Source: Sulfolobaceae archaeon
GTDB lineage: Archaea > Thermoproteota > Thermoprotei_A > Sulfolobales > Sulfolobaceae
Length of the DNA stretch: 64,000 bases
Direction of reading: 5' to 3'
Assembly (NCBI GenBank): GCA_028277025.1
Contig: JAPYVG010000005.1
Coordinates: 1-64,000 of the forward strand
In this document: positions 22,701 through 33,063 of the stretch, piece after piece
Layout of the letters: each line of letters begins with the position of its first letter
Numbering within the stretch: the stretch's first letter is position 1
The notes under the pieces: generated by a model
The model's input: only the letters and a program-made list of their open reading frames with translations
Told to the model about the DNA's origin: nothing
Databases searched by the model: none
Program-made: the position numbers and the translations under genes

Positions 22701-23916
22701 GATTTTAAATATTAATAATTATCATGCAATTGTCTATACTTATAAAACTGTTGGTATAAGCAAGTTATATGAGCATTATATTGCTGATGAAGAGTTAAAA
22801 CTATTAAAAGAAGATGGAGTTGAGCTATGTGTAATTCAAACATGTAATAGAGTAGAAGCATATCTATATTCAACACAAGAAGAGTTAGAACGATTTTTGA
22901 AAAGGCTTGATAATGCTCATAAGAAGCCTATTTCTAATGAAGCAATAATATTACACGGAAGAGATGCTATTAAACATTTGTTTGAAGTATCCTCTGGAAT
23001 TGATTCTTTAGCAATCGGAGAATATGAAATTTTAGGTCAAATTAGAGAATCATTAGGAAAATGTAAGAAATTAAATTTATCGGGGCAAGCACTAGATTTC
23101 TTATTTAATGAAGCGTTAAAAGTAGGTAGAGAGGTTAGGCTAAAGACTCAAATTTCTAGGGGCAAAACTGGAGTTTACGCTTTGGCTATAGATTACGCTG
23201 TAAAGAGATTCGGTTCTTTGAAAGGTGTGAAAATTGCTATAGTTGGTGCAGGAGAAATAGGTAGTAAATTAGCTTTAATGCTTAAAAACGAGGGTGCTGA
23301 TGATGTTACTATATTTAATAGAACCTATGAGAAGGCGTTAAATCTAGCTAATAAATACGGGTTTAAAGCTAAAGTACTCAATTTCGATGAAGTCAATGAG
23401 TATGATTTAGTCTTTGTGGCTATCTATTATGATAAGAAAGTAAAACTTGAAAAACCAAAATTAGTAATAGACTTATCAGTCCCTCAGATAGTAGAGGGTA
23501 ATAATACAATCACACTTGAAGATTTGAAGGCATTATCAAATCTGGTAGTAGAAAAGAAAAGAGAAGAAATAAATAAGGTTAATGATTTGATACTATCAAG
23601 TTTAGAGAAGTTTGAAAAAGATGTAGAAAGTTTCAACGTTAATCGTATAATTTCTAGGGTTATGAGCAGAGTTGAAAGGATATTAGAAGAAGAGATAGAT
23701 GAAGCCTATAAAGAGTTAACAAAGCAAAGCACAGATGAAGATTATATTAAGGAAGTTTTACATAAGATGGGTAATTCTTTGATTAAAAAGATATTCTCTC
23801 CTTTATTTAATGAGATAAGAAGAAACCGTAATAATTACGAGTACTTAGATTATATAGTAAAGGTGTTTGGTGATGGTGAACTTTCCGACCTTAAGGCCAA
23901 GGAGACTAAGGAGTAA
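22684..23916 (+). CDS. hemA: Glutamyl-tRNA reductase
   Basis: 410 residues. First committed step of the C5 route: reduces glutamyl-tRNA to glutamate-1-semialdehyde. The catalytic cysteine is in CVIQTCNRVEAYLYS (residue near 53), GIDSLAIGEYEILGQIRE follows, NADP is bound at VKIAIVGAGEIGSKLALML, and a C-terminal dimerisation helix region ends the protein. Overlaps both neighbours in the operon (17 bases upstream; 44 bases with the hemB start at 23873). Confidence 0.95.
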   Translation: MAIPNEILNINNYHAIVYTYKTVGISKLYEHYIADEELKLLKEDGVELCVIQTCNRVEAYLYSTQEELERFLKRLDNAHKKPISNEAIILHGRDAIKHLFEVSSGIDSLAIGEYEILGQIRESLGKCKKLNLSGQALDFLFNEALKVGREVRLKTQISRGKTGVYALAIDYAVKRFGSLKGVKIAIVGAGEIGSKLALMLKNEGADDVTIFNRTYEKALNLANKYGFKAKVLNFDEVNEYDLVFVAIYYDKKVKLEKPKLVIDLSVPQIVEGNNTITLEDLKALSNLVVEKKREEINKVNDLILSSLEKFEKDVESFNVNRIISRVMSRVERILEEEIDEAYKELTKQSTDEDYIKEVLHKMGNSLIKKIFSPLFNEIRRNRNNYEYLDYIVKVFGDGELSDLKAKETKE

Positions 23917-24883
23917 TAAGATAATAAGGGATTTAGTAGCACAGACATCATTATCTACCAATAACCTTGTTCTCCCAATATTTGTTAAAATGGGTATTAA
24001 TGAACCCGAAAAAATTGAAAGCATGCCAGGTGTTTACAGATATCCTCTTAATGATCATTTAATAAAATATGTTGAAGCGTCGTACGAAAAGGGTATAAGG
24101 TCTTTTATTCTTTTTGGAATTCCCGACTATAAAGACGATTTTGCCTCTTCAGCGTATGCAAAAGATGGGGTAATTCAAAGGGCTTTAAGATTGCTAAGAG
24201 GAACATTTGGTGATAAAATACTGTTAATAACCGATGAGTGCACGGATGAATATACTTCTCATGGGCATTGTGGTATAGTTATTCAAAAAGACGGAAAATA
24301 TTGTGTGGATAATGATGAGAGTTTAGTAGTTCACGCTAAAATAGCTGTTAGTCAAGCAGAGGCTGGTGCAGATATCATTGCCCCCTCATCTATGATGGAT
24401 GGTGTAGTTGGGGCTATAAGGAGGGCACTAGATGAAGCTGGTTTTAAGGATATAGGAATAATGTCTTACAGTGTTAAGTATGCTTCCACTTTTTATTCTC
24501 CATTTAGAGAAGCAGCGTACTCTAAACCTGCATTCGGTGATAGAAGGGGTTACCAAATGGACCCCAGAAATAGTTATGAGGCTATTAAAGAGGCAAGATT
24601 GGATATTGAAGAAGGTGCAGATATTTTAATGGTTAAACCGGCTCATACTTATTTGGATATTATAAGGCTTGTGAAAACATACTTCCCAGAGTATCCATTA
24701 GCTGCTTATCACGTGAGTGGGGAATATAGTATGATTAAAGCTGCAGCACTTAATGGATGGATTAACGAAAAGATTGCAGTTCTTGAGATTACTACAGCAA
24801 TCAAGAGGGCTGGTGCGGATATAATAATAACTTATTATGCAAATCAGTTAGCAGACTGGTTAAAAGAAGGTGTGCCATTTTGA
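23873..24883 (+). CDS. hemB: Delta-aminolevulinic acid dehydratase (porphobilinogen synthase)
   Basis: About 336 residues; condenses two 5-aminolevulinate molecules to porphobilinogen. Zinc-site cysteines are in [14 protein letters not shown]. Schiff-base lysines are in [16 protein letters not shown] and [13 protein letters not shown]. The start region offers TTG 23867, GTG 23870 and ATG 23873; ATG gives [13 protein letters not shown], which fits the family. The gene overlaps hemA by 44 bases and hemL by four. Confidence 0.95.
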   Translation: MVNFPTLRPRRLRSNKIIRDLVAQTSLSTNNLVLPIFVKMGINEPEKIESMPGVYRYPLNDHLIKYVEASYEKGIRSFILFGIPDYKDDFASSAYAKDGVIQRALRLLRGTFGDKILLITDECTDEYTSHGHCGIVIQKDGKYCVDNDESLVVHAKIAVSQAEAGADIIAPSSMMDGVVGAIRRALDEAGFKDIGIMSYSVKYASTFYSPFREAAYSKPAFGDRRGYQMDPRNSYEAIKEARLDIEEGADILMVKPAHTYLDIIRLVKTYFPEYPLAAYHVSGEYSMIKAAALNGWINEKIAVLEITTAIKRAGADIIITYYANQLADWLKEGVPF

Positions 24884-26139
24884 GTGAGCAGTACTGGAAA
24901 GAGGCTCTAACACTTTTTGCTGGAGGAGTAAACAGTCCAGTTAGAGCCGCGGTAAAGCCCTACCCCTTTTATGTCGTTAAAGCTAAAGGGGCTTATCTAT
25001 ATACTGCTGACGGTAAAGAGTTAATAGATTATGTGTTAGGGTATGGTCCGTTAATTTTAGGACACAGAAATGAGTATGTGATGAATAGGGTAATTGAACA
25101 GCTAGAGAATGGTTGGCTTTATGGAACACCAAGTCCAGTGGAGATTAAACTAGCTGAAAAGATTAGGTCTCATATACCTTCAGCTGAAAAGATTAGATTC
25201 GTAAATAGCGGGACAGAGGCTACTATGTTAGCATTAAGGTTAGCCAGAGGTTATACTAATAGGGACAAAATATTGAAGTTTAGTGGTAATTATCATGGTG
25301 CTCACGATTATGGCTTAATTGAAGCTGGGAGTGCTGCAAGTGAATACAATGTTTCTACTTCCGCGGGTGTTCCGTCTACAATTCTGAATACTGTCGTAGT
25401 GTGTGAATATAATGATCTCTATTGCGTTGAAAAGTTTTTACGTAAGGAAGATATTGCCGGTGTTATAGTCGAGCCTGTAATGGGCAATATGGGTGTCATT
25501 TTACCAGAAAAAGGCTTTTTAGAAGGTTTAAGGGAACTTACGAGAGATTACGGTTCATTACTAATTTTTGATGAAGTTATAACCGGATTTAGAGTGAGCT
25601 TAAGTGGGGCTCAAGGTTATTTTAAAGTAATTCCGGATCTTACTACGTTAGGTAAGATAATTGGTGGAGGTTTTCCAATTGGTGCAGTAGCTGGCAAAAA
25701 AGAGATTTTAGATAATCTGACACCCGCAGGTAAGGTTTTCAATGCCGGTACATTTAACGCAAATCCAGTATCAATGACCGCGGGCCTGGCTACAATTGAA
25801 GTATTAGAAAGGGAAAATGTAATAGATATTGCTAATAAAGCTAGCAGAGAAATTGTTCAAGAGTTAAGTAAATTGCTTGAAGGAAAAGATGTTCAATATA
25901 CACTAAATAGTATAGCAAGTATGTTTCAAGTTTTTGTTGGTGTTAAGGAGGTTAAGAATGCTAGCCAAGCTAAATTGGCAAATAAAGAGTACTATATTAA
26001 ACTTCATGAGCAACTACTTAAAGAAGGAGTTTTCATACCTCCTAGTCAGTATGAGACAATATTTACATCCTATTCTCATAATGATGAGATAGTTAATATT
26101 ACATTGGAGAAACTGAGAAAAGTGGTAAGTGAATTATGA
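24880..26139 (+). CDS. hemL: Glutamate-1-semialdehyde 2,1-aminomutase
   Basis: 419-residue PLP enzyme that forms 5-aminolevulinate from the hemA product. PLP-phosphate motif [19 protein letters not shown]-nitrogen aspartate in [11 protein letters not shown], Schiff-base lysine in [16 protein letters not shown]-terminal [10 protein letters not shown] is typical. TTG at 24880 overlaps the hemB stop; ATGA links it to hemC. It acts two steps before HemB although encoded after it. Confidence 0.95.
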   Translation: MSEQYWKEALTLFAGGVNSPVRAAVKPYPFYVVKAKGAYLYTADGKELIDYVLGYGPLILGHRNEYVMNRVIEQLENGWLYGTPSPVEIKLAEKIRSHIPSAEKIRFVNSGTEATMLALRLARGYTNRDKILKFSGNYHGAHDYGLIEAGSAASEYNVSTSAGVPSTILNTVVVCEYNDLYCVEKFLRKEDIAGVIVEPVMGNMGVILPEKGFLEGLRELTRDYGSLLIFDEVITGFRVSLSGAQGYFKVIPDLTTLGKIIGGGFPIGAVAGKKEILDNLTPAGKVFNAGTFNANPVSMTAGLATIEVLERENVIDIANKASREIVQELSKLLEGKDVQYTLNSIASMFQVFVGVKEVKNASQAKLANKEYYIKLHEQLLKEGVFIPPSQYETIFTSYSHNDEIVNITLEKLRKVVSEL

Positions 26140-27020
26140 AAGTTAGAATTGCTGCAAGAGGAAGTAAGTTAAGCCGAATTCAAGTGACGAAAGTAGAGGA
26201 GAGGCTAAAGAAATTTGGATTAGAAACTGAATTTATTGAGGTAAAGACTAAGGCTGACTTATTTCAAAACAAACCATTAAGTGAATTGGGTAAGGGTGTA
26301 TTTGAAAAAGAAGTTAACGAGTACGTAATTCAAAATAGAGCAGACCTCGCTGTTCATAGTATGAAAGATTTATTAAGTGAATTACCTAAAGGGTTAGAGA
26401 TCCTTGCTGTCCTTCCGAGAGATCCCCCTTACGATGTATTTATCTCTAATAAAAATCTTTTTGATACAGAAACTAAAAGCATTATAGGTACAAGTAGCAT
26501 TAGAAGAAAAAATCTCATATCTTTCTATAGGAAGGATTTAATTATAAAAGATCTAAGGGGTAACGTAGACACACGTATAAATAAGTATCTTAAAGGTGAG
26601 TATAATGCTATAGTGCTAGCAGAGGCTTCGATTATCAGATTAGGGCTTCATGTGAGTTATTTTAGGTTAGATCCCTTACTAATAACCCCAGAAGCAAATC
26701 AAGGCATTATAGCAGTAGTTGGTAAAAATGATAATTACGAGCTGAAAAAGGTTTTGAGTGAGATAAACGACGAGCATACTTTTGAAGAAGCTATTGCAGA
26801 AAGGTCAGCTATAAGTGTTGTTGGTGGGGGTTGTCATTCGCCAGTAGGTGTACTTGTGGAAAAGATCGATGAAAATGAATTTTATGGTATTATTACATAC
26901 TCTGATGGTAAGAAGAAATTAACTGTTTCTGGTTACTATAAAGGTTTTCCTAATGAGGTAGGAACTAGATTAGGCAAGGATTTGTTAAAGGAGATGAAAA
27001 ATGAAGGTATTGTTCCTTAG
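26136..27020 (+). CDS. hemC: Hydroxymethylbilane synthase (porphobilinogen deaminase)
   Basis: 294 residues. Polymerises four porphobilinogens on a dipyrromethane cofactor held by the cysteine in [11 protein letters not shown] (near residue 230). Other motifs: [33 protein letters not shown] and [10 protein letters not shown], which line the active site. ATG at 26136 overlaps hemL by four bases; hemD begins 20 bases before its stop. Confidence 0.95.
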   Translation: MKVRIAARGSKLSRIQVTKVEERLKKFGLETEFIEVKTKADLFQNKPLSELGKGVFEKEVNEYVIQNRADLAVHSMKDLLSELPKGLEILAVLPRDPPYDVFISNKNLFDTETKSIIGTSSIRRKNLISFYRKDLIIKDLRGNVDTRINKYLKGEYNAIVLAEASIIRLGLHVSYFRLDPLLITPEANQGIIAVVGKNDNYELKKVLSEINDEHTFEEAIAERSAISVVGGGCHSPVGVLVEKIDENEFYGIITYSDGKKKLTVSGYYKGFPNEVGTRLGKDLLKEMKNEGIVP

Positions 27021-27642
27021 ACCGGAAGGCTCAGAAGTTCCTAGAATCAATGGCGTTGAGGTCATAAATTTACCGCTTTTTAAGATTAGATGTATCGAGT
27101 ACTACTTGCCTGAAAGTTTTGATGGCATAGGCTTTGCCAGCGTTAATGCAGTTAAATGTTTTAAAGACTTTGATAAGATCAAAGGTAAGAAAATATATGC
27201 GGTAGGTAGTTCTACTGCTAAATTATTATCCGATCTAGGGTTTAACCCAATAGTCCCAGAAGAATACACCGTGAATAATATGGTAGATAAAATGATAAAA
27301 GATGGAATAAAAAATATTTTAGTTGTGAGGAGCAAGGAAGGCATTTCAGATTTATTGGGAGTTACTCAAATAGCTGATTACGAATTGGAATTAATTAAAC
27401 ATAATTTAGATACTGTTATAAAAATTCTTGAAAATTGTGAAATAGATTATGTTATTGTCACTAGTTCATCTATTGGATCGTTGATTAAAGATCATTTAAA
27501 GCCTTGTGTTAAAGTTATAAGTATAGGCCCCATTGCGAGTAAGGCTTTAAAGGGAGTTAATAATTTATATGAAGCTAAACAACATGATATGGAAGGAATT
27601 TTAAAATTATTAAGTAGCCTTATGAGGGATTATAATGGATGA
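27001..27642 (+). CDS. hemD: Uroporphyrinogen-III synthase
   Basis: 213 residues, closes hydroxymethylbilane with D-ring inversion. The family is poorly conserved; here VLFLRPEG at the start, [33 protein letters not shown] and [10 protein letters not shown] in the second half match its pattern. Position after hemC and overlap support the call. It completes the route to uroporphyrinogen III in one operon. Confidence 0.88.
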   Translation: MKVLFLRPEGSEVPRINGVEVINLPLFKIRCIEYYLPESFDGIGFASVNAVKCFKDFDKIKGKKIYAVGSSTAKLLSDLGFNPIVPEEYTVNNMVDKMIKDGIKNILVVRSKEGISDLLGVTQIADYELELIKHNLDTVIKILENCEIDYVIVTSSSIGSLIKDHLKPCVKVISIGPIASKALKGVNNLYEAKQHDMEGILKLLSSLMRDYNG

Positions 27643-27898
27643 GACTAATATAAGAGAAGTTATTTTGAAAATCTTGAGAGAGAGAATAGGGAACATTAAG
27701 GAAAATTCTTTAGAGATAAAATTTATTCAAACATTTAAAGATAAATATGATATTTATGGTAAGTTTGAAAACAATGAAGGATTCTTTGAGTTTACGATAA
27801 TATTAGAAGATAATAAGCTAAGACGCTTTCATGTAAATATGATCATGCCTAAAAACGTAAAGAGTGAAATTGAGAACAAGGTAAAGATCAAGGATTAG
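27635..27898 (+). CDS. Small hypothetical protein in the heme operon
   Basis: 87 residues, no family recognised. Charged, with a helix at 5-25 (IREVILKILRERIGN) and a beta-rich middle (EFTIILEDNKLRRFHVNMIMP). It overlaps hemD by eight bases and is followed after nine bases by a phosphodiesterase-like gene, so it is co-transcribed with the tetrapyrrole genes. A role there is possible but unproven. Confidence 0.65.
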   Translation: MDETNIREVILKILRERIGNIKENSLEIKFIQTFKDKYDIYGKFENNEGFFEFTIILEDNKLRRFHVNMIMPKNVKSEIENKVKIKD

Positions 27899-27907
27899 GG
27901 ATAAGAT

Positions 27908-29557
27908 TTGAGGACACTACTGATAGTAATAGATGGAATGGCATATAGCTTAATTGAAAAAATCAAAGATAAATTACCTACTATTAATTCTCTGATTAAA
28001 GAGGGATTTTATGGTAGGCTAGAGTCAGTATTTCCCGCACTAACTCCAGTCGCTCTTGCTTCTTTAATAACTGGAAATTCTCCTAAAACTAACGGTGTTG
28101 TAGCGCCTAAAATTTTTGTAAGAGGAAAATCTTTATCAAATAATATTTCTGCTTATACCAGTGATGCTTTGAAGAGTGAACCTTTATGGGCTTATTTGGC
28201 TAAGAGTGGATTTTCAGTTGTTGTAACTTCTTATCCTCAAGCATTACCAGACAAATGGAAGTTAAGTAATTTGATTCTCTTTGATCCTTATAAAAGTAAG
28301 ATTAAGAAATGTAGTGAAGGGAAAGCGATAAAAGTTGGTGAAAATAAGCTTTTTGGAAAAACGTGGTTAGTGGAAAAAGAAAACTCTGATGAATATCGGA
28401 TCTTTTATCCTTCATCAAATGGTGAAGAGGAAATAAAACTGACTGTAAATGAATGGAGTAATCCTATTTTGGTGTCTGCAAGATGCGGTAAAGAGGAAAT
28501 TTTAGGAGTTACCTTTCTTCATGCGAGAAAAGATGACATTTACGTTGCTCCAATAAGTTATAATAATAAGAAATGGGGAAACAATGAGAAATTAATAGAG
28601 CAAGTATGGAATGAAGTGTCTTTAAAATATGGTATGTTAACGGATGGAGATTATCTCTCTTTAAACAAGGGTATAATAGATTTTGAAGAGTATATAAAGA
28701 CTGTCAATTTAACTTATAGCTTCTTTTCAAATTATGTGAAGTTCATGCTAGAAAAGACAGCTTGGGATTTTGCTATTACATATTTACCAATAGTAGACAA
28801 TTTACAGCATTTGCTTTATGGCATAAATGATGAGAAGTCTTTAAAATATATAATTGATGGTTATCTAATGGCTGATGAGTTTATAAGATCACAGTTACAT
28901 TTCGCAGATGTTGTATTTATTGTTTCAGATCACGGAATAGAAAAGATAAAAAAACGTGTCTTTATTAACAAGTTCTTAGAAAAAATTAATCTTCTAAAAC
29001 TTAATGATAACAATGAAATAGATTGGTCTAAGACTAAAGCGTTCTATGGTGGTGGTGGGTTAATAAGGATTAATTTGAAGGGGAGAGAAGAAAAGGGGAT
29101 TGTAACCAATAAAGAGTTTCCAAAACTTATAAGATATATACTTAAACACCTAGAGGATTTCACTGATAACGGAGAAAAAATATTTACATCTATATTTGCA
29201 AGTGAAACCCCGGCTGGGGATAGAGAAGGTGACATAAAGATCATGGGTATAAAATATCTTTATGGTATAAGCGGTGCTGTAAAGAAGGATTTAGATACTA
29301 TAGAGGAAGTAATACCATATAAAACTGTGACAGGTGAGCATGGATACTTCAGGCGTGATGACTTATATGGGATAATCATAGTATATTTCAAAGACTTAAA
29401 ATTAAAGAGAAGTAAACCAATAAACGCTAGAATAATTGATGTAGCACCTACAATATTAAAATTATACAATATAAATAGTGTTAAAATGGAAGGGGCACCA
29501 ATATATGATTTGATAAAGGCGTATGAGTATTCCGACAGTAATAGGCAAAAAAAGTAG
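27908..29557 (+). CDS. Alkaline-phosphatase-superfamily phosphodiesterase/nucleotide pyrophosphatase-like protein
   Basis: 549 residues. N-terminal metal-binding LLIVIDGMAYSLIEKI, then a nucleophile-region threonine in FPALTPVALASLITGNSPKTNGV, and C-terminal metal ligands in FIVSDHGIEKI and TGEHGYFRRDD. This arrangement matches type I phosphodiesterase/pyrophosphatase proteins. No signal peptide is obvious, so it may be cytoplasmic. TTG at 27908. The substrate is unknown. It overlaps the downstream oxidoreductase gene by 35 bases. Confidence 0.8.
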   Translation: MRTLLIVIDGMAYSLIEKIKDKLPTINSLIKEGFYGRLESVFPALTPVALASLITGNSPKTNGVVAPKIFVRGKSLSNNISAYTSDALKSEPLWAYLAKSGFSVVVTSYPQALPDKWKLSNLILFDPYKSKIKKCSEGKAIKVGENKLFGKTWLVEKENSDEYRIFYPSSNGEEEIKLTVNEWSNPILVSARCGKEEILGVTFLHARKDDIYVAPISYNNKKWGNNEKLIEQVWNEVSLKYGMLTDGDYLSLNKGIIDFEEYIKTVNLTYSFFSNYVKFMLEKTAWDFAITYLPIVDNLQHLLYGINDEKSLKYIIDGYLMADEFIRSQLHFADVVFIVSDHGIEKIKKRVFINKFLEKINLLKLNDNNEIDWSKTKAFYGGGGLIRINLKGREEKGIVTNKEFPKLIRYILKHLEDFTDNGEKIFTSIFASETPAGDREGDIKIMGIKYLYGISGAVKKDLDTIEEVIPYKTVTGEHGYFRRDDLYGIIIVYFKDLKLKRSKPINARIIDVAPTILKLYNINSVKMEGAPIYDLIKAYEYSDSNRQKK

Positions 29558-30920
29558 GAGTTTATTAGGCTTAAGCTATGACGAATACGGAATGCCTTAT
29601 GTTATTCAAATTAATGAAAGAGGGGAAAGGATTTATGCTTTTAATTCCTCCTTTGAATCTAATTTTCACATAAGACTGTCACAAAGACTTCTCCATGAGA
29701 ATAAACTTTTAAGAAATCCCTTTATTTTACAATTACTTCCCCAATTCCAAAAATTACCTTCAAAATACAAGAAATCTACTGATAAAAATATTGAGAAAAT
29801 AAATGTGAAAAGGCTCATTATAGGGGCTGGAACTTCAGCTATAGCTAGTATAGCTCAAGGCTCATTAGCCATAGGATTTGATATTTTAGGTGACATAATA
29901 TACGATGATAGTCCTTCAGCTTATGTTAAGAAGGTTGAATTAGTAAGGGTATTAAAAGATGAAATTAAACAGAATAGTAACAGAATTATAAACGGTTTAT
30001 TTATCGGTAAATTCGATGAGGGCTTACTATTTGAATTAAGTAATAAATTCCTTTTAGTTAATGCAGAAGAAATCGTTATTTCTGCCGGTGGTAGGACGTT
30101 AAAGCCGTTTTTTAAAAATAATACACTTCCCGGAATAGTCTCGAGAGAATTCTTCTTAAAAAGACTTAAAAATAGTTATAAAAATTCAAAAGTAGTTGTC
30201 TTAGGTTTTAATGATCTAGCAGTTAAGACAGCATTAAATACTCAAAATGCTATTATTTTACACCCTAAAGGAGTCCCTCTTTTAATATCTAAGTTTTATA
30301 ATGAAATATTAAATGAAAGAGGGATAGAAACTATTAATGCTTTAATTGAAGACGTAAAAAGGAATGGGGATAAAATAATAATTACCACAAATAACGGAGA
30401 TGTTATTGAGGCTAAACTAATAGTATTCTCTGTAGCTAAACAACCCAGAATAGAAGTTACATACAATTTAGGTTTAGATTACATTTACTCAGAAGAATAT
30501 CACATATATGTTCCTTATACTGATGAGGTAGGAAGAAGTGGCAATACTTATGTTACGGGTGGAATGAGAGGTATAATTGATGAATACTTGAGTTATCTAA
30601 GTGGTAAAGCCAGTAAGGGTGAGAGAGTTGATGAGTTTTTAAAACTATTAAAGGGAGATCAGGTTTCTACTACTTTTTCGTTCTCTCCATACTATTATGG
30701 AAAGGGCGGAATAGTTTGTGAATGTGAGGAGGTATATCTTGACGACATAAAATATGCGATGTCACTAGTAAATGACGCAACTATTGAAGATATTAAAAGA
30801 TTAACCGGTTTAGGTACTGGGGAGTGCCAAGGAAAAGCATGTACTGCAAGTCTAGGAGATCTCATTAAATCTCATAAACTGATATCATATAGATCTCCTC
30901 TCTATCCGGTGATAATATGA
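29523..30920 (+). CDS. FAD/NAD-binding oxidoreductase subunit with C-terminal BFD [2Fe-2S] domain
   Basis: 465 residues. After about 95 residues without a clear motif there is a dinucleotide-binding RLIIGAGTSAIASIAQG. A second Rossmann region follows (VVVLGFNDLAV), and near the end a C-x-C ... C-x4-C pattern (CECEE, then GTGECQGKAC), the BFD-like [2Fe-2S] motif. This layout is that of the alpha subunit of heteromeric sarcosine/proline/D-amino-acid dehydrogenases (SoxA/HcnB type). The next gene supplies the FAD-dependent amine oxidase subunit. Substrate unknown. Confidence 0.8.
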   Translation: MSIPTVIGKKSRSLLGLSYDEYGMPYVIQINERGERIYAFNSSFESNFHIRLSQRLLHENKLLRNPFILQLLPQFQKLPSKYKKSTDKNIEKINVKRLIIGAGTSAIASIAQGSLAIGFDILGDIIYDDSPSAYVKKVELVRVLKDEIKQNSNRIINGLFIGKFDEGLLFELSNKFLLVNAEEIVISAGGRTLKPFFKNNTLPGIVSREFFLKRLKNSYKNSKVVVLGFNDLAVKTALNTQNAIILHPKGVPLLISKFYNEILNERGIETINALIEDVKRNGDKIIITTNNGDVIEAKLIVFSVAKQPRIEVTYNLGLDYIYSEEYHIYVPYTDEVGRSGNTYVTGGMRGIIDEYLSYLSGKASKGERVDEFLKLLKGDQVSTTFSFSPYYYGKGGIVCECEEVYLDDIKYAMSLVNDATIEDIKRLTGLGTGECQGKACTASLGDLIKSHKLISYRSPLYPVII

Positions 30921-32026
30921 TTATAATAGTTGGTGCTGGTGCTCACGGTTTAAGTTTAGCATATCATCTAAAAAAGAAAGGGATTAACGACGTTACGATT
31001 ATTGAAATGAAAAGAATAGGATATGGTTCGAGCAGTAGAAATGCTGCCCGTTTTAGGTATCATTTTAAAAGCAAAGAGAACATTAATTTTGCGTTGAAGG
31101 CTATTCCTTATTTACTTGAGCAAGCTAAAGAACTGCCCTTAAATTCTTTCGTCTACAAATCCGGTTATTTATGGGTCTTAAAGGATGAGAAAAACTATAA
31201 GGTTTTATCCAGTTTAGATTCTTTATGGAAAGGTTTTGGAATAGGAGGAAAATTTGTTAATTGTAGGGATTTTTATTTTCTAAATATAGACTCTGATTGC
31301 TATTTAGCACCTCAAGATGGTGCATTTCATCATGATTATTTGCTTTATAGTTACTATATCGAGACTAAAGGCTATAAGTTTATATTTGACACAGTAGAAA
31401 AGGTAGTTGTAGAGAGCGGTAAAGTTAAGGGCGTAAAACTATCTACCGGGTCTATTATAAGTGGGGATACAGTAGTTATAACAGCTGGAGCGTGGAGTAA
31501 TGAGATCTTAAAGAGATCTAACGTTTTAGAAGTCCCTATATACCCGGAAAAGAAAGAGATATTCATAACTGAGCCAATTAAGTTTATGATAAAGCCTTTA
31601 GTAATAGATGAGAGTGATGGAGTATATTTTTCTCAAACTCTTAAAGGCGAGATAATTGGTGGTATGAGTTATGAAAGAGAAAGGGGGTTTCTACCGTTTT
31701 CAAATTCATTTAATGAAATTGTGAGATTTTCTAAAGCTATTAAGTCTTTAGTTAAAGATATTGAGGGAATCGGTATTTTAAGAGGATGGAGTGGATATTA
31801 CGAAATGACTCCGGATAGCTCTCATATTATGGGTTATTATAATGAATGGCCAGAAGGTCTCTATATAGATGCTGGGTATAGTGGGCATGGTATGATGTTT
31901 TCCCCTTATTCTGGCAAACTAATGGCTGATCTAATAGTTGATGGTATTATATCTGAAGAGGTCAAAGTTTTTTCCCCAGAAAGATTTAGAGAAAATAGAT
32001 TAATTAACGAGAATTTAGTAATATGA
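30917..32026 (+). CDS. FAD-dependent amine/amino-acid oxidoreductase (DAO family)
   Basis: 369 residues, glycine/sarcosine oxidase-like. N-terminal FAD motif IIIVGAGAHGLSLAYHLKKKG, then GYGSSSRNAA, the GDTVVITAGAWSNEI flavin segment and C-terminal GLYIDAGYSGHGMMFSP. It starts four bases inside the preceding BFD subunit gene, so they form a stoichiometric pair (beta and alpha subunits of an amine dehydrogenase). Ends convergently, overlapping the MBL-fold gene by 12 bases. Confidence 0.85.
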   Translation: MIIIVGAGAHGLSLAYHLKKKGINDVTIIEMKRIGYGSSSRNAARFRYHFKSKENINFALKAIPYLLEQAKELPLNSFVYKSGYLWVLKDEKNYKVLSSLDSLWKGFGIGGKFVNCRDFYFLNIDSDCYLAPQDGAFHHDYLLYSYYIETKGYKFIFDTVEKVVVESGKVKGVKLSTGSIISGDTVVITAGAWSNEILKRSNVLEVPIYPEKKEIFITEPIKFMIKPLVIDESDGVYFSQTLKGEIIGGMSYERERGFLPFSNSFNEIVRFSKAIKSLVKDIEGIGILRGWSGYYEMTPDSSHIMGYYNEWPEGLYIDAGYSGHGMMFSPYSGKLMADLIVDGIISEEVKVFSPERFRENRLINENLVI

Positions 32027-33007
32027 ACTAGGCATAACCATAACTTTCTTTTTGCTATCTATCTTTTTCATATATTCTGCGAATTCAAAAGCATATTTAC
32101 TTCTACTTGCGTCTGGTACTATTATATCAGCCGTTGAATTTTCAACGTAATAGATTATATCCTCGAAGTCAGCATGGCTACTTATACCGAGAATATACGA
32201 TTTTTCATCTATCCTTTTTATGAATTCTTTTATAGTCCAGCCATCTAAAAGGAAGTTAAAATGTAACTTGTCCCTATTTTTGAAGCTACTGGCATGTTTA
32301 AATTCTACATACCAAGAATCCTTTATAATTTCTTTTCCTTCCTTACTATTTTTGCTGAAAACATCGGTTATTTTCTCTCCGTATTTTATCGCAATCTTAG
32401 TTAATTCTTCAACCTTTCCATCTACTATAAAAGGTGCAATAACTCCATTTCCTCTAAGTATCTTCATAACCTCTTGTAATTTACCATAATACGCATAAAT
32501 TACTACTGGGCCTTTAATTAGAGCATCTGCGATATAATCAGTAAATAACATTTCCGCTTCATTCTTATAAGGCCTTATGTGGTTTGGACTTCCGTAAGTT
32601 ACATCTATTACTAAGACATCAGAATTTATTATGGGAGTAGTTTTACCCGGATTCTTGAAATCCCCAGTATATGCTAAAGTTAAGTCATCGCTTTTTACTA
32701 TCACTTGTGAGGCCCCCATAATATGGTCAGCCTTTTCTAAAACTATTTTTTCACCAAGTAGTTCTACTTGTGTACTATATTCTAAATCCAGCCTCTTATG
32801 TTTGGGTACGGTATATCCTAATACGTTCATGGAATCCAAGGTAATTGGCGTTCCTATAATACTACTGCACTCCCTAAGGCTTTTTTCAATATCAATAACA
32901 TGATCTGAATGAAAATGTGTTACAACCCTAAATAGCCTTCTCTCATGACCATCTACAGTGAAATTTTTACCTAAAAGTATTGCATGTCTTTCAGTTATTA
33001 AAAACAC
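32015..33007 (-). CDS. Metallo-beta-lactamase-fold nuclease (Ysh1/SNM1-like)
   Basis: 330 residues. N-terminal metal site HFHSDHV (about residues 31-37), DHIMGASQ and YTGDF further on, and a C-terminal SHADFEDI. This fits the COG1236 group of RNA/DNA-processing beta-lactamase-fold enzymes. Some bacterial members sit beside ATP-dependent ligases and act as DNA exonucleases. Here DNA ligase is the next gene upstream in the same direction, 56 bases away. RNA 3'-end processing is the alternative role. Confidence 0.75.
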   Translation of the reverse strand: MFLITERHAILLGKNFTVDGHERRLFRVVTHFHSDHVIDIEKSLRECSSIIGTPITLDSMNVLGYTVPKHKRLDLEYSTQVELLGEKIVLEKADHIMGASQVIVKSDDLTLAYTGDFKNPGKTTPIINSDVLVIDVTYGSPNHIRPYKNEAEMLFTDYIADALIKGPVVIYAYYGKLQEVMKILRGNGVIAPFIVDGKVEELTKIAIKYGEKITDVFSKNSKEGKEIIKDSWYVEFKHASSFKNRDKLHFNFLLDGWTIKEFIKRIDEKSYILGISSHADFEDIIYYVENSTADIIVPDASRSKYAFEFAEYMKKIDSKKKVMVMPSSYY

Positions 33008-33063
33008 AAAATAAAAATTACGTTAATAGTATTTGAAGTTTAGTTAAATAGTACGCAACGCCT

